The notes beneath the pieces were generated by a model. That model was not told where the DNA came from and made no database searches. It saw nothing but the letters and a program-made list of their open reading frames with translations. 64,000 nt of DNA, taken from contig NZ_JAJKFT010000010.1 of NCBI RefSeq assembly GCF_020966755.1, positions 868,001 through 932,000 on the forward strand. Reading direction: 5' to 3'. Of this stretch, positions 1 through 8,503 are shown in pieces. Source of the stretch: Blastopirellula sediminis (GTDB lineage Bacteria; Planctomycetota; Planctomycetia; Pirellulales; Pirellulaceae). The position numbers and the translations under genes were made by a program. Positions within the stretch are counted from its first letter, which is position 1. Each line of letters starts with the position of its first letter.

Positions 1-359
1 GGCAAGCCGGCCACTTGCCCCAGAATGTCCCAGCAGGCGACGTCAATCGGCGATTTGACGTACGGATGCCCCTTGAGCAGGTAATCCATCTTCCGGTTCA
101 GCTTCGCCAGTTCCGTCGGATCGTCGCCAATCAGTTGCGGCGCAAGTTCGGCGATGCCAGTTCGGACCCCAGCGGCGTAGGCAGGCAAATAAACCGGCCC
201 AAGCGGGCAAGCCTCGCCGTGGCCAATGATCCCTTCATCGGTCTCGACTCGCACGACCGTGCTGTCAAAGACGGAGACGCTTTTTCCTTCGCTCCACGCG
301 TAGTTCCCCTCGCGTAGCGGCAAATCAACCTGGTAAACGGATATCGACGTGATCTTCAT
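1..359 (-). CDS. Enolase-superfamily dehydratase, N-terminal part (cis-3-hydroxy-L-proline dehydratase-like), cut by window edge
   Basis: The reverse strand is open from an ATG at 357-359 to the window edge (about 119 codons). It begins [20 protein letters not shown] and continues with an [17 protein letters not shown] segment and a [12 protein letters not shown] segment. This is the N-terminal capping domain of mandelate racemase/muconate lactonizing enzymes, which bind Mg2+ and abstract an alpha-proton. The wording is closest in my memory to the cis-3-hydroxy-L-proline dehydratase subgroup. The catalytic lysine and the metal ligands lie outside the window, so substrate is inferred only. It is divergent from the sirtuin gene, with a 185-base shared intergenic region. 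Confidence 0.8.
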   Translation of the reverse strand, partial: MKITSISVYQVDLPLREGNYAWSEGKSVSVFDSTVVRVETDEGIIGHGEACPLGPVYLPAYAAGVRTGIAELAPQLIGDDPTELAKLNRKMDYLLKGHPYVKSPIDVACWDILGQVAGL

Positions 360-544
360 GACGGGGCTCGATAGGAGGTGGCGGAGCAGGAAGGGAAGAC
401 GCTTCGATTATAGCGTACGGACTCAGCATTTGTACACAATAAACGCGCCGGCTAGGTGAACCAGAAGGAAACCAGCCTTGTCGAAACAGCAGTACAATAC
501 CGGCAACGCGGCCTACCCTAATCCTAGCACGTGAGCGTAGAAAA

Positions 545-1309
545 ATGAGCGAAGCGGACGACATCGCTTTGGTCGCCAAATGGCTGGCCGCGTCAAAATC
601 GACCGTTCTGTTTACCGGCGCCGGCATCAGCACCGAGAGCGGCATTCCCGACTTTCGCTCCCCCGGCGGCGTTTGGACCCGCTATCGCACGATCTATTTT
701 GACGAGTTCTGCCGTTCTCCGTCCGCACGCCGCGAGTACTGGGAACAGAAGGCGGAAGCCCATACCGAATTCGCCGCCGCCGCTCCCAACGCTGGACACC
801 AAGTTTTGGCCGAGTGGGAATCGCGCGGAGTCGCTCGCGGGGTCATCACGCAGAACATCGACGGCTTGCACCAAATCGCCGGCAATCAAAACGTGCTGGA
901 ATTGCACGGCACCGCCCGGGCGGCGACCTGTCTCGACTGTTCGGCCCGCTTTGATATCGAGCCGCTGATCGCCGAGTTTCGACAGACCGGCCAGGTTCCC
1001 TTGTGCCCCAAGTGCGTCAAAGGACGTTTGAAGCATGCGACCGTTTCGTTCGGTCAGATGCTGCCGACCGACGTCTTGGAGAGGGCGTACGATTGGTGCG
1101 GCGAGGCGGAGCTGATTTTGGCGATCGGTTCTTCGCTGGTCGTCACGCCAGCCGCCGACTTGCCGGTCTACGTGAAACGAAACGGCGGCCGCATCGTCAT
1201 CTTGAACCGCGACGAAACGGGCCTCGACTCGATCGCCGACGTCAAACTGACCGGCGGCATTGGCGCCACGCTGTCGGCGATTGACGTGGCCCTTTCCGGC
1301 GGCGCTTAG
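545..1309 (+). CDS. cobB: NAD-dependent protein deacylase, Sir2/CobB family
   Basis: A 254-aa sirtuin, normal length for bacterial enzymes. It removes acyl groups from protein lysines using NAD+, giving O-acyl-ADP-ribose and nicotinamide. Visible features are the NAD-binding GAGISTESGIPDFRS block (residues 25-39), TQNID (102-106), the catalytic His121 in ELHG, and a complete zinc site with Cys129, Cys132, Cys154 and Cys157. FGQMLP and GSSLVV complete the Rossmann core. Whether it prefers acetyl or succinyl groups cannot be read safely. The stop overlaps the stop of the convergent membrane-protein gene by four bases. Confidence 0.95.
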   Translation: MSEADDIALVAKWLAASKSTVLFTGAGISTESGIPDFRSPGGVWTRYRTIYFDEFCRSPSARREYWEQKAEAHTEFAAAAPNAGHQVLAEWESRGVARGVITQNIDGLHQIAGNQNVLELHGTARAATCLDCSARFDIEPLIAEFRQTGQVPLCPKCVKGRLKHATVSFGQMLPTDVLERAYDWCGEAELILAIGSSLVVTPAADLPVYVKRNGGRIVILNRDETGLDSIADVKLTGGIGATLSAIDVALSGGA

Positions 1310-1713
1310 AAGAACGCGTTGAAGCCGATCGCGAAGACGATTAGTGCAACATAGAAGGCGAATATCGCCATGATAATCGCTTGAAAGATGGCGGCGACCT
1401 TAATCGAAGTCGCCAGTTTTTGAATCGACATTTGCAGCAAACGACTATCCTGCAAACGGTGCGCTTCGGAGATCAGCGACGCATGTTGCCACAGGAGCAC
1501 TCCCGCCCAGATCGGCAGCCAACCGACGATAATTCCGGAAATCGAAATGATGAGCAAGATCCCCACCAGGATCATCGCAACCGCGAAGATCTTCGACCAG
1601 ACGCCGATCTTTACTAGCGGCTGCAAGATGCCGAGCGAACCCAGCGATTCGACGCCGGTCGTCGAGAGGGAAGAATCGGCTTCGGCAGGAGAGGCGAAAG
1701 GATTGTCCGACAT
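1306..1713 (-). CDS. Small membrane protein, DUF5362-like, with NPFASP N-terminus
   Basis: About 135 aa from the ATG at 1711-1713; a GTG nine bases upstream is possible. The protein opens MSDNPFASPAEA, a polar leader I associate with planctomycete membrane proteins. Two hydrophobic stretches follow, around residues 38-75 (IFAVAMILVGILLIISISG and neighbours) and 105-133, with a charged QDSRLLQMSIQKL segment between. This layout resembles DUF5362; no function is known. It is the last gene of the leftward run that starts at fba and lies 93 bases after lptB. It converges with cobB. A protein with a similar NPYASP head is at 61440-61871. Confidence 0.75.
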   Translation of the reverse strand: MSDNPFASPAEADSSLSTTGVESLGSLGILQPLVKIGVWSKIFAVAMILVGILLIISISGIIVGWLPIWAGVLLWQHASLISEAHRLQDSRLLQMSIQKLATSIKVAAIFQAIIMAIFAFYVALIVFAIGFNAFF

Positions 1714-1806
1714 GCGGTCCACTTTCTACGAAAGAGCGAGTTAGTCGCCGCTGTCGGCGACTAACTATCGTGACCCAATCGCAACGTGACCGCAATCGTT
1801 CGCGAA

Positions 1807-2562
1807 CTAAGCCGCTGCGCCGGTACGGTCAAACGCGCGATGCAGATTGCCAAAGTAGTATTCGATCGCGTCGGGATGCTTCACCACTTCGTCGGGGCGT
1901 CCTTCGCACAAGATCTTGCCGCGATGGACGACGTAGCAGCGGTCGATAATCTCGAGCGTCTTTTCGGCCTGGTGGTCGGTGATCAAAATCGAGATCCCCC
2001 ACTGCCGCAGTTCTTTAATGATCAGCTGGATGCTGTCGACGGTGACCGGATCGATCCCGGTGAACGGTTCGTCGAGCATGATGATTTCAGGATCGGAAAC
2101 CAAACAGCGTGCGATTTCCAATCGGCGACGTTCGCCTCCAGAGAGAGACGCGGCGCGCGACTTGCGAATGTGGGTGATGTCGAACCGGTTAAGCAGCTCT
2201 TCGCACCGTTTGCGGCGCGTCTTGCCGTCCATCCCCAGCAGCTCCATCACGCCGAGCAGGTTCTGCTCGACCGTCAGCTTGCGGAAGACGCTGGAGTCCT
2301 GGGCCAGGTATCCCATTCCGCCGTCGCGGCAACGCTTGAACATCGGCCAGTCGGTGACGTTCTTGCCGTTGAGATAGACCTTTCCCTTGTTTGGTTCGAT
2401 CATACCGCAGGTCATGCGGAAGCTGGTCGTCTTGCCGGCGCCGTTGGAGCCGAGCAAACCGACAATTTCGCCGCGACGGACGTCAAAGGTGACTCCATCG
2501 ACCACTTTGCGTTTGCCGTAGACCTTTTCCAGGTCGTTGGCTGACAGAATGAGCTCTTCCAT
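1807..2562 (-). CDS. lptB: LPS export ABC transporter ATP-binding protein
   Basis: A 251-aa ABC ATPase from the Met at 2562; an alternative Met at 2577 adds five residues and neither has a clear Shine-Dalgarno sequence. LptB is the cytoplasmic ATPase of the LptB2FG complex that extracts LPS from the inner membrane. Motifs seen are Walker A GSNGAGKTT, Q-loop GYLAQDSSVF, signature SLSGGERRR, Walker B IIMLDEPFTGID and switch ITDHQ. The AQDSSVFRKLTVEQN wording and the FTGIDP Walker B are typical of LptB rather than amino-acid ABC ATPases. It starts 45 bases after the larger signal peptidase gene, so both may share a transcript. No lptFG is in view. Confidence 0.92.
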   Translation of the reverse strand: MEELILSANDLEKVYGKRKVVDGVTFDVRRGEIVGLLGSNGAGKTTSFRMTCGMIEPNKGKVYLNGKNVTDWPMFKRCRDGGMGYLAQDSSVFRKLTVEQNLLGVMELLGMDGKTRRKRCEELLNRFDITHIRKSRAASLSGGERRRLEIARCLVSDPEIIMLDEPFTGIDPVTVDSIQLIIKELRQWGISILITDHQAEKTLEIIDRCYVVHRGKILCEGRPDEVVKHPDAIEYYFGNLHRAFDRTGAAA

Positions 2563-2607
2563 GGTCTCGCTGCGCATCCATGCCGCGTCGAGAAGCGATC
2601 GAGCGAG

Positions 2608-4377
2608 TTACTCGATGAACTTCATCCGACGGAAATTAGGAAAGTAAGGAATCGGTTTGTGCGTTGAGTGGGGCCAGTAGACGAACAGCGCCTTGCCGAT
2701 CAGCAAGTCGCCGGGGACGTACTGTTCGCCGATCGGCCACAGGCGGCCGTCCAGGCTCGCCGCGCTATTATCCCCCAGGGGGAAATACTGCTCTTCTTCC
2801 ATCGTGAACGAGACGAGCGCCCGCATGTCCCACAGCTCGGAAGAGTTCCAGAGGTGAGGACTACGCATGATCTCTAAAATCTGATTGTCGGCCTGCGGAC
2901 GATCGCCGCCCGGAGTGTGATAGTCGAGGATCGGTTCATGACTGCGCGATCGACGCGTCTGGGTCGAATCGGCGATGTAGTAAACGTCGCGTTTGATTCG
3001 CAAGCTCTTCGCCGACAACTCGACGCCGCGCGAGCCGATACCGACCGGCAACAGGTCGCCGGGGTCGTCTTCGCTCCAGAACGGCTTCACGTTGCGGGGA
3101 GAGACGAAGGTCGCCGGCGACGACAAGGTAACCAGGCTGTCGTCGACCCAAAGACGCAATTCGTCATCGCAGTTGGCGAAGCGAACCGAATGCTGCCCCG
3201 GTCCGCGAACCGCGGTCTGGGCGGTGATCGTCGGGCCGTCGGCGGCGTCGAACGTGATCTTGTCGCCGATGATCGACAGCGTCGCTTTGCCGGTCGCCAC
3301 GTCAAACGTGCAGCGGAATTTATGCTGTCCCTCGACCAGTTCGAGAATGACCTCGCCGGAATTGGACTTGATGTTCAGATCCGCTTCCACCGCCAGATCG
3401 CCCACCCAATGCATGCCGTAGTCGCGAGCCGGCAAGCCCGGCGTTCCGGCGTAGGAGGCGGCGTTGTAGACGTTGAAGTCGGTGATCAAGCTGCTGTCGT
3501 CTTCGCGAGCTCGTTCGGCGTTCACCTTCTGCCCATGCTTGGCCGAATTCCAATCGGACGAATCGGGGAAAATGTTGCGATAGCGGAGCCAGTCAACTTC
3601 GCCGCCGCTCGGATTGCAGACGTACGGGAACTCGGCGTCATCCTGCTTTTGCCAAGCCGTGCTGCTCAGCGGGAACGGCTCAAAGCGATTGGGGTAACCG
3701 GCTTCTTCGAGATCGGGATTCGGAAAGTCCGAATCATACACCATCTGCAATAGCGTCAGCTGTTTGCGGGGAGGCTTGCGAGCGATCTTGCCGACTTCAT
3801 CTTGCGGATCGTCGGAGATGTAGATGTCGCCGTGCCAGATGTGGACCGTTTCGCCGGGAAGACCGATCAGACGCTTGATGTAGTTGACGCTTGGCTCTTG
3901 CGGCTGTTTGAAGACGATCACGTCCCAGCGCTTGGGCGAGAAGAACTCGTAAGCGAATTTGCTTACCAGGATTCGATCGCCAGGGTACGACGGCATGTTT
4001 TCGATGTTCTGCACCGTGTGGTACAGCGGATCGATCGTGCCGATCAGATTGTGCCCTTCGATCTCTTGTCCGGAACTTGCGTTGACTTCTTCACTGGCGC
4101 CGACGTGATATTCGTAGCCGGTCTCTTCGTCGAGGACGTCTTTGTGCCGACCGAACAAGGTCGGGGCCATCGATCCGGTCGGAATGATGAACGCTTCGGC
4201 CTCGAACGCGCGGAACAACAGCGCCAGCACGATCGCGATCGCCACCGATTCGATGAACTCGCGGGTGATCGCGAAGTTATCGGCCGCCGACTTTTTGGCC
4301 GGAGCGGCCTTCTTCGGCGGCGGCATCGGAGTAGCGCCTTCGGGAATCGCGGATTTGGTTCGGTTCTTACGGGCCAT
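2608..4377 (-). CDS. lepB: Signal peptidase I, long form with about 300-residue insertion
   Basis: A 589-aa S26 peptidase from the ATG at 4375-4377 (MARKNRTKSAIPEG). The open frame runs further upstream but then overlaps the preceding gene. It has a cytosolic Pro/Lys-rich head, a membrane anchor (about 42-58), the nucleophile Ser69 in PTGSMAP, catalytic Lys168 in YIKRLIGLPGE, and a final GDNSAASLDGR box. Classic enzymes are 200-320 aa. Here about 300 residues sit between the Lys box and the GDN box, including a beta-rich part (VILELVEGQHKFRCTFDV) that looks like a sandwich or lamin-G-like fold. It should cleave signal peptides on the outer face of the inner membrane. It is directly downstream of a second paralogue. 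Confidence 0.9.
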   Translation of the reverse strand: MARKNRTKSAIPEGATPMPPPKKAAPAKKSAADNFAITREFIESVAIAIVLALLFRAFEAEAFIIPTGSMAPTLFGRHKDVLDEETGYEYHVGASEEVNASSGQEIEGHNLIGTIDPLYHTVQNIENMPSYPGDRILVSKFAYEFFSPKRWDVIVFKQPQEPSVNYIKRLIGLPGETVHIWHGDIYISDDPQDEVGKIARKPPRKQLTLLQMVYDSDFPNPDLEEAGYPNRFEPFPLSSTAWQKQDDAEFPYVCNPSGGEVDWLRYRNIFPDSSDWNSAKHGQKVNAERAREDDSSLITDFNVYNAASYAGTPGLPARDYGMHWVGDLAVEADLNIKSNSGEVILELVEGQHKFRCTFDVATGKATLSIIGDKITFDAADGPTITAQTAVRGPGQHSVRFANCDDELRLWVDDSLVTLSSPATFVSPRNVKPFWSEDDPGDLLPVGIGSRGVELSAKSLRIKRDVYYIADSTQTRRSRSHEPILDYHTPGGDRPQADNQILEIMRSPHLWNSSELWDMRALVSFTMEEEQYFPLGDNSAASLDGRLWPIGEQYVPGDLLIGKALFVYWPHSTHKPIPYFPNFRRMKFIE

Positions 4378-4456
4378 GCACGTTCTCAGACAATTGGGGC
4401 GCTCGACGGGGGCGCCGGAAGCGAAACTATACCGGATTTGCCGATCCGAAGGAACT

Positions 4457-5605
4457 TTAGTCCGGCCTGCTAGCGGGGACCATCCGGCGGGCGTCTTTCG
4501 CCGAAATCGGGCCGAAATCACGCGAATCTCGCGAAGCCAGGACATTATCCCCCAAAACGAAGTACGCGTCAGCAGGGATCTCGGTTTCAGGAAAATCGGC
4601 GTAGCGGAGATCCCGGTAGATTTTTAGCCCTTTCACCTGGCCGCTGCCTGCCAGGATCCGAACCGGCACGGCGGAGCAGTTGGCGAAATCCAGTTCCGTC
4701 GGCAACTCAACCCCACTGGTGCGTCCTTCCCCACCAAACTGTAGTTTGCCGTCGCAAAGCGCCGCATGGACTGCCAACTCTGGCGGCGGCGAGTGGCCCG
4801 AGCCCGATGACTCCAACGTGGTGGGGGGAGGTTCTTCGCCGGCTAAAATCCAGCGATACGTGGTTTCGAGGGAAGGATTGCTGCAAATCTGCTGGTCGTA
4901 TCCATCAAAACCGAATCTCACTTCCAGCAGTCCGGCGGCTTGCCAGGTAAACGTGCAGATCAGTTCGTCGAGCGGATGGAGTTTGCCTGGCAAACCTTGG
5001 TTATAGGGATAGTCGTCCAGCGGCGGCGCGGCGCCTGCGATCTGAATTCCCTGGCTATGAACCTGGTGATGATATTCGGTCCAGCCGTCGCTCGAAATCT
5101 TGATTCGTGGGTCGTCGGCCAGAGGATCGCCAGCCTCGTAAATCGGAATCATGACCCGCGACAACTCTTCCCACGATTTGACGTATCGCTCGCCGTTGAT
5201 CCAGAGATCTCCGTCGCGACACTCCACCGTTTCGCCCGGAAGTCCTACGACGCGTTTAACGACTTGCTGCGCGGGATTCTCGGGATCGGGAAACATCACC
5301 AGATCAAATCGCTCGATCTCGCCAGCTAGGGGCTTGATCGCGTCGCCGGGTTTCACATCGCCCGTTTTCACGGGAGCTCTGGCGCCGCAGTAATCGCAAA
5401 CCGCCGTCGGAATCGGTCCGCGAGTCGCGTCGATCGCGAAAGTGTGCCCGCACTCGGGACATGCGACGTCATAGTGCGGCCCCAACAAAGCCGGCGCCAT
5501 CGACGGCCCAGCAATGCGATAGGTCGGACGCTGCGCATAGCCGACGTACCAGCCGGCAACGGCCGCGATTGCGAAGAGTACGCCAAGTGCGAGGAGTCGT
5601 TTCAT
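4457..5605 (-). CDS. lepB: Signal peptidase I paralogue with zinc-ribbon insertion
   Basis: A 382-aa S26 peptidase starting at the ATG at 5603-5605 (MKRLLALGVLFAIAAVAGW). The longer open frame upstream is translated intergenic repeat and was discarded. There is one N-terminal membrane segment, nucleophile Ser35 in GPSMAP, catalytic Lys117 in VVKRVVGLPGE, and a C-terminal FVLGDNVLASRDSRDFG box. Between the Ser and Lys boxes lie two CxxC pairs (Cys49/52 and Cys70/73), a probable zinc ribbon that the long paralogue lacks at the same place. A beta-rich insertion precedes the GDN box as in the neighbour. It is 79 bases upstream of the long form, suggesting tandem duplication and divergence. Confidence 0.88.
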   Translation of the reverse strand: MKRLLALGVLFAIAAVAGWYVGYAQRPTYRIAGPSMAPALLGPHYDVACPECGHTFAIDATRGPIPTAVCDYCGARAPVKTGDVKPGDAIKPLAGEIERFDLVMFPDPENPAQQVVKRVVGLPGETVECRDGDLWINGERYVKSWEELSRVMIPIYEAGDPLADDPRIKISSDGWTEYHHQVHSQGIQIAGAAPPLDDYPYNQGLPGKLHPLDELICTFTWQAAGLLEVRFGFDGYDQQICSNPSLETTYRWILAGEEPPPTTLESSGSGHSPPPELAVHAALCDGKLQFGGEGRTSGVELPTELDFANCSAVPVRILAGSGQVKGLKIYRDLRYADFPETEIPADAYFVLGDNVLASRDSRDFGPISAKDARRMVPASRPD

Positions 5606-5708
5606 CTCTTCGATCGTAGCCCGAGGCGCAAGCCGAGGGAATGCGGAGCGAAGAAAAGCGGAAAGCGGAAAGCGGGGATCCGAAAGCGGCCAAGACCCCA
5701 AACACCAA

Positions 5709-5838
5709 CCCGAGGCGCGAGCCGAGGGAAAGCGTTGTGCGGCGACGAAGGGGAACGAGTTCAATTCCAGCCGCGAACCGTAGAAAGTCATTACTCGCTG
5801 ATCTCACCCACATTCCCTCGGCTCGCGCCTCGGGTTAG
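5709..5838. repeat. Family A inverted-repeat element, copy 1, plus a solo arm at 5617
   Basis: The left arm carries CCCGAGGCGCGAGCCGAGGG (5709-5728), and its reverse complement ends in CTCGGGTTAG at 5838. The interior is about 82 bases. A third, slightly different arm (GGCGCAAGCC variant) lies at 5617-5640 in the same orientation as the left arm, so a second partial copy is present. Related full copies are at 35251, 38894 and 45249. Confidence 0.85.
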
Positions 5839-5850
5839 TAACCAACGCAA

Positions 5851-5881
5851 AACGCCCTGGTCGTGGGACCAGGGCGTTTTT
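5851..5881 (-). terminator. Rho-independent terminator of fba
   Basis: A ten-base stem AACGCCCTGG / CCAGGGCGTT with an eight-base loop. On the minus strand the stem is followed by TTTTGCGTT, 38 bases past the fba stop. It also has a T run on the plus strand and may work both ways. Confidence 0.8.
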
Positions 5882-5918
5882 CAGTTTTACAACTGTGGGT
5901 CGTGAATCGGCGCTGCGA

Positions 5919-6935
5919 TTAGAACAGCTTGGCGTCGCGCATCTTGGCGGCCATGCCGGCTTGGCCGAAGGCGGTCATGCGGGCGATGCAGACTTGCTTC
6001 ATCGCTTCACGGGCCGGCTTCATGTAAGCGCGGGGATCGAATTCCGACGGCTTTTCCATCAGCACCTTGCGGATGGCGCCGGTGATCGCCATGCGGTTGT
6101 CGGTGTCGACGTTGATCTTGCGAACGCCGCTCTTGATGCCGCGTTGGATTTCTTCGACCGGCACGCCGAAGGTTTGCTTCATCTCGCCGCCGTACTTGTT
6201 GATGATGTCCTGCAGCTCTTGCGGAACCGACGAGCTGCCGTGCATCACCAGGTGGGTGTTCGGCAACTTCTTGTGAATCGCTTCGATGCGGTCCATCGCC
6301 AACACTTCGCCGGTCGGCTTGGCGGTGAACTTGTAAGCGCCGTGGCTGGTGCCGATCGCGACGGCCAACGCGTCGACGTTGGTCAGCTTCACGAATTCGG
6401 CCGCTTCATCGGGATCGGTCAGCAGCTGATCGTGCGACAGTTCGCCGACGGCGCCGTGGCCATCTTCCGCTTCGCCGGTGCCGCTTTCGAGCGAACCCAA
6501 GCAACCGAGTTCCCCTTCGACGCCGACGCCCTTGGCGTGAGCCAGTTCGACCACCTTCTTGGTGACCGCAACGTTGTAATCAAAGTCGGCCGGAGTCTTG
6601 CCGTCTTCCTTCAGCGAGCCGTCCATCATCACCGAGGTGAAGCCGTTTTCGACGGCGCTCATGCAGGTTTCCGGGCTGTTGCCGTGGTCCTGGTGCATGA
6701 CGATCGGAATCTGCGGATAGAGTTCCGAGGCCGCGATCATCAGGTGACGCAGGTAGTTGTCCTGCGAGTAGGCGCGGGCGCCGCGGGAAGCTTGAACGAT
6801 CACCGGAGCGTCGATTTCGGCCGCAGCCTCCATGATCGACTGGATCTGTTCCATGTTGTTGACGTTGAACGCGGCGACGCCGTATTCGTTTTCGGCGGCA
6901 TGATCGAGCAGGGTGCGGAGCGTAACCAGAGGCAT
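5919..6935 (-). CDS. fba: Fructose-bisphosphate aldolase, class II
   Basis: A 338-aa zinc aldolase that cleaves fructose-1,6-bisphosphate to DHAP and glyceraldehyde-3-phosphate, used in glycolysis, gluconeogenesis and related sugar-phosphate cycles. Seen are [12 protein letters not shown] near the N-terminus, MHQDHGN with Asp83 and zinc ligand His84, [12 protein letters not shown], the second zinc-site [11 protein letters not shown], and [10 protein letters not shown] followed by [10 protein letters not shown], which binds phosphate. The length and the insert after GELGCLG ([12 protein letters not shown]) fit the CbbA-like subtype of class II aldolases. A Shine-Dalgarno-like GAGGAGAG precedes the start. 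The gene ends at a strong terminator. Confidence 0.96.
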   Translation of the reverse strand: MPLVTLRTLLDHAAENEYGVAAFNVNNMEQIQSIMEAAAEIDAPVIVQASRGARAYSQDNYLRHLMIAASELYPQIPIVMHQDHGNSPETCMSAVENGFTSVMMDGSLKEDGKTPADFDYNVAVTKKVVELAHAKGVGVEGELGCLGSLESGTGEAEDGHGAVGELSHDQLLTDPDEAAEFVKLTNVDALAVAIGTSHGAYKFTAKPTGEVLAMDRIEAIHKKLPNTHLVMHGSSSVPQELQDIINKYGGEMKQTFGVPVEEIQRGIKSGVRKINVDTDNRMAITGAIRKVLMEKPSEFDPRAYMKPAREAMKQVCIARMTAFGQAGMAAKMRDAKLF

Positions 6936-7074
6936 AGACTTCTCTCCTCAGCAGAACTATTCGGACGCGCTAGAAGCGAAATTGCCGCTCGTTTGCGCCC
7001 TGTGGTAAGTAATTTCCGTGATTGAATCGCTCGATTATCAAACTGCAGGAGCGTTCCGGTCAATCCCCCGGAAA

Positions 7075-7992
7075 TTAATCAAACCTCACGGAGCTATAGC
7101 TTTCCGTAGACTCTGCTTTAACGGGCGAAATCTCCCCTGGCTCGGGAGTTTTTTCTACTTCGCCGGCAAAAAGTCCGTCGGTTTGGCTCGCCGCCAACCG
7201 GATCAAGAGTACCTGACGGCGCCCATCGGAGCGGGTAAAGAACGATTTGCCGACCCCACGCAGCTCGTCGGTGGCGCCCAAAATGAGCGTCTCGCCGGGG
7301 GACATGATCGCCTTCATCGTCAGATCGGTGAGAGGTTCCGAGCGGGGTTTGGCCGCCAATTGAAAGACGCCGTCGCCGCTGGAGGAGAACTCGCGCTGCG
7401 GCTGGCCGTGTTGGATCTCGGGAATCAGTTCAATCAGGACGCGACCGTCTCCCTGCGGATAGGTGAGAATCGCGAAGCGGCACTGCGCCTGGTAATAGGT
7501 CTCGCCGGTTACGGCGTCTCCTTCTTTGACGAAGCAGGTCAGCTCCGGCATCACGTCCGACGCGACCAGCTCGCCCCGTTTCCCTTTGCGGAAACGGCGC
7601 TGTTCGGCGATCGGGACTTCGCCATCTTTGATTAAGACTGACGATTGTCCGTTGAGACCTTCCTTGCCGGAACTCGCCGCCAACAGATCGCGGATTTGCT
7701 GCGGCAAGTGATAGTTGATCAGCCCGACGCGAATCCCGTTTTCATACAGACGGCTGCGCATTGTGGCCGGCATGAATTGCTCATCGACTTCCAACCACAT
7801 CTGCGCGACGGCGTCTTCCTGCACGGTCGGAATACGGACCTTGGTCGTTTCGAGGATAACGGTGTCGTCAGAGAGATTGCCGGAGGGCAACGTCGAGGGC
7901 TCGGTCGTCTTGTCGTTTTGCCACAGCGCGCAGCCGCACACGCAAGTCGCGAGCAGCGCCACAATCGACAAACGATAGACCGGCGGGAACAT
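7075..7992 (-). CDS. Lipoprotein of unknown function
   Basis: A 305-aa protein with a lipoprotein signal (MFPPVYRLSIVALLATCVCGC; the lipidated Cys is the 21st residue) and an acidic, Thr/Ser-rich linker. The mature part contains VRVGL-like, VLIELIPEIQHGQP and LGATDELRGVGKSFF segments. The alternation of short beta strands and ELIPEIQHG recalls secretin-associated proteins, but I cannot assign a family. It probably sits in the outer membrane or periplasm. It lies alone on the minus strand, 139 bases upstream of the fba start, with no visible terminator between. Confidence 0.7.
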   Translation of the reverse strand: MFPPVYRLSIVALLATCVCGCALWQNDKTTEPSTLPSGNLSDDTVILETTKVRIPTVQEDAVAQMWLEVDEQFMPATMRSRLYENGIRVGLINYHLPQQIRDLLAASSGKEGLNGQSSVLIKDGEVPIAEQRRFRKGKRGELVASDVMPELTCFVKEGDAVTGETYYQAQCRFAILTYPQGDGRVLIELIPEIQHGQPQREFSSSGDGVFQLAAKPRSEPLTDLTMKAIMSPGETLILGATDELRGVGKSFFTRSDGRRQVLLIRLAASQTDGLFAGEVEKTPEPGEISPVKAESTESYSSVRFD

Positions 7993-8181
7993 CCTCGGTT
8001 CAATCCAGGAGACAAGGTTGCTAGCTGCAATGGGAATGAGTTCACCATGCGGCCGGAAAACCGCCGCAGCGAAATCTCGCGAGGAGAGTACGTCCCCAAG
8101 CGGAGTTGGGTCAACAGCAACCGCCCCGAAAACATCAATAGTGGGGGATGTAAGATGCGACGCGCCGGTTGGCGTTTCGGA

Positions 8182-8343
8182 TTAGAAGTCGCTCTGCTGG
8201 AAATCTTGACCGGTCGAGCTGCTCCAGCGATCGCTGCTATCCGCGGCGCTATAAGCGCCCCCCAAGAACCACTCGCAGACCGCGCAGCCAGGCAGCGTGG
8301 TGAGAAGGAGCAGCAGCAGAATGACGAGCGTGATTTTCGACAT
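8182..8343 (-). CDS. Very small lipoprotein, 53 aa
   Basis: Starts at the ATG at 8341-8343 (MSKITLVILLLLLLTTLPGC). The lipobox LPGC is followed by a short Ser/Asp-rich tail ending QQSDF. The open frame is longer, but the upstream residues have no signal-peptide character, so the internal Met is preferred. Function is unknown; it resembles entericidin-like or structural mini-lipoproteins only in size. It is divergent from the SYLF gene, with a 160-base shared promoter region, and lies 189 bases upstream of the 305-aa lipoprotein on the same strand. Confidence 0.6.
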   Translation of the reverse strand: MSKITLVILLLLLLTTLPGCAVCEWFLGGAYSAADSSDRWSSSTGQDFQQSDF

Positions 8344-8503
8344 AGGGGGATCATCGGCATATGCGAGGGGGAAATCAATGGGAATCGCTCCCTCAAACGC
8401 CGCTGCTAGCGAAGATTTCTCTGTTTGCCCTGCAACCCAAACCGGGTAAATTGCCGTACCAAACGATGGGAGACACCCAGTGCGACGAACAAGGAGGATT
8501 CGC

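Larger units (their letters stand above)
5606..5918. other. Gene-free stretch with family A repeat arms and fba terminator
   Basis: This 313-base gap holds one isolated family A arm (5617-5640), an inverted pair of arms (5709-5730 and 5813-5838), and the hairpin at 5851-5881. I see no gene. The upstream frame of the small signal peptidase runs through these arms only by chance. Confidence 0.8.

Noticed and set aside
4378-4545. Extended N-terminus of the long signal peptidase
   Set aside because: It overlaps the preceding gene and lacks signal character; MARKNRTKSA is the sensible start.
5606-5791. Extended N-terminus of the small signal peptidase
   Set aside because: It is translated family A repeat sequence (Ser-Ala-Arg-Ala-Ser-Gly pattern).
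7075-7992. Secretin component
   Set aside because: VLIELIPEIQHG is suggestive only; no secretin domain or type II neighbours are visible.
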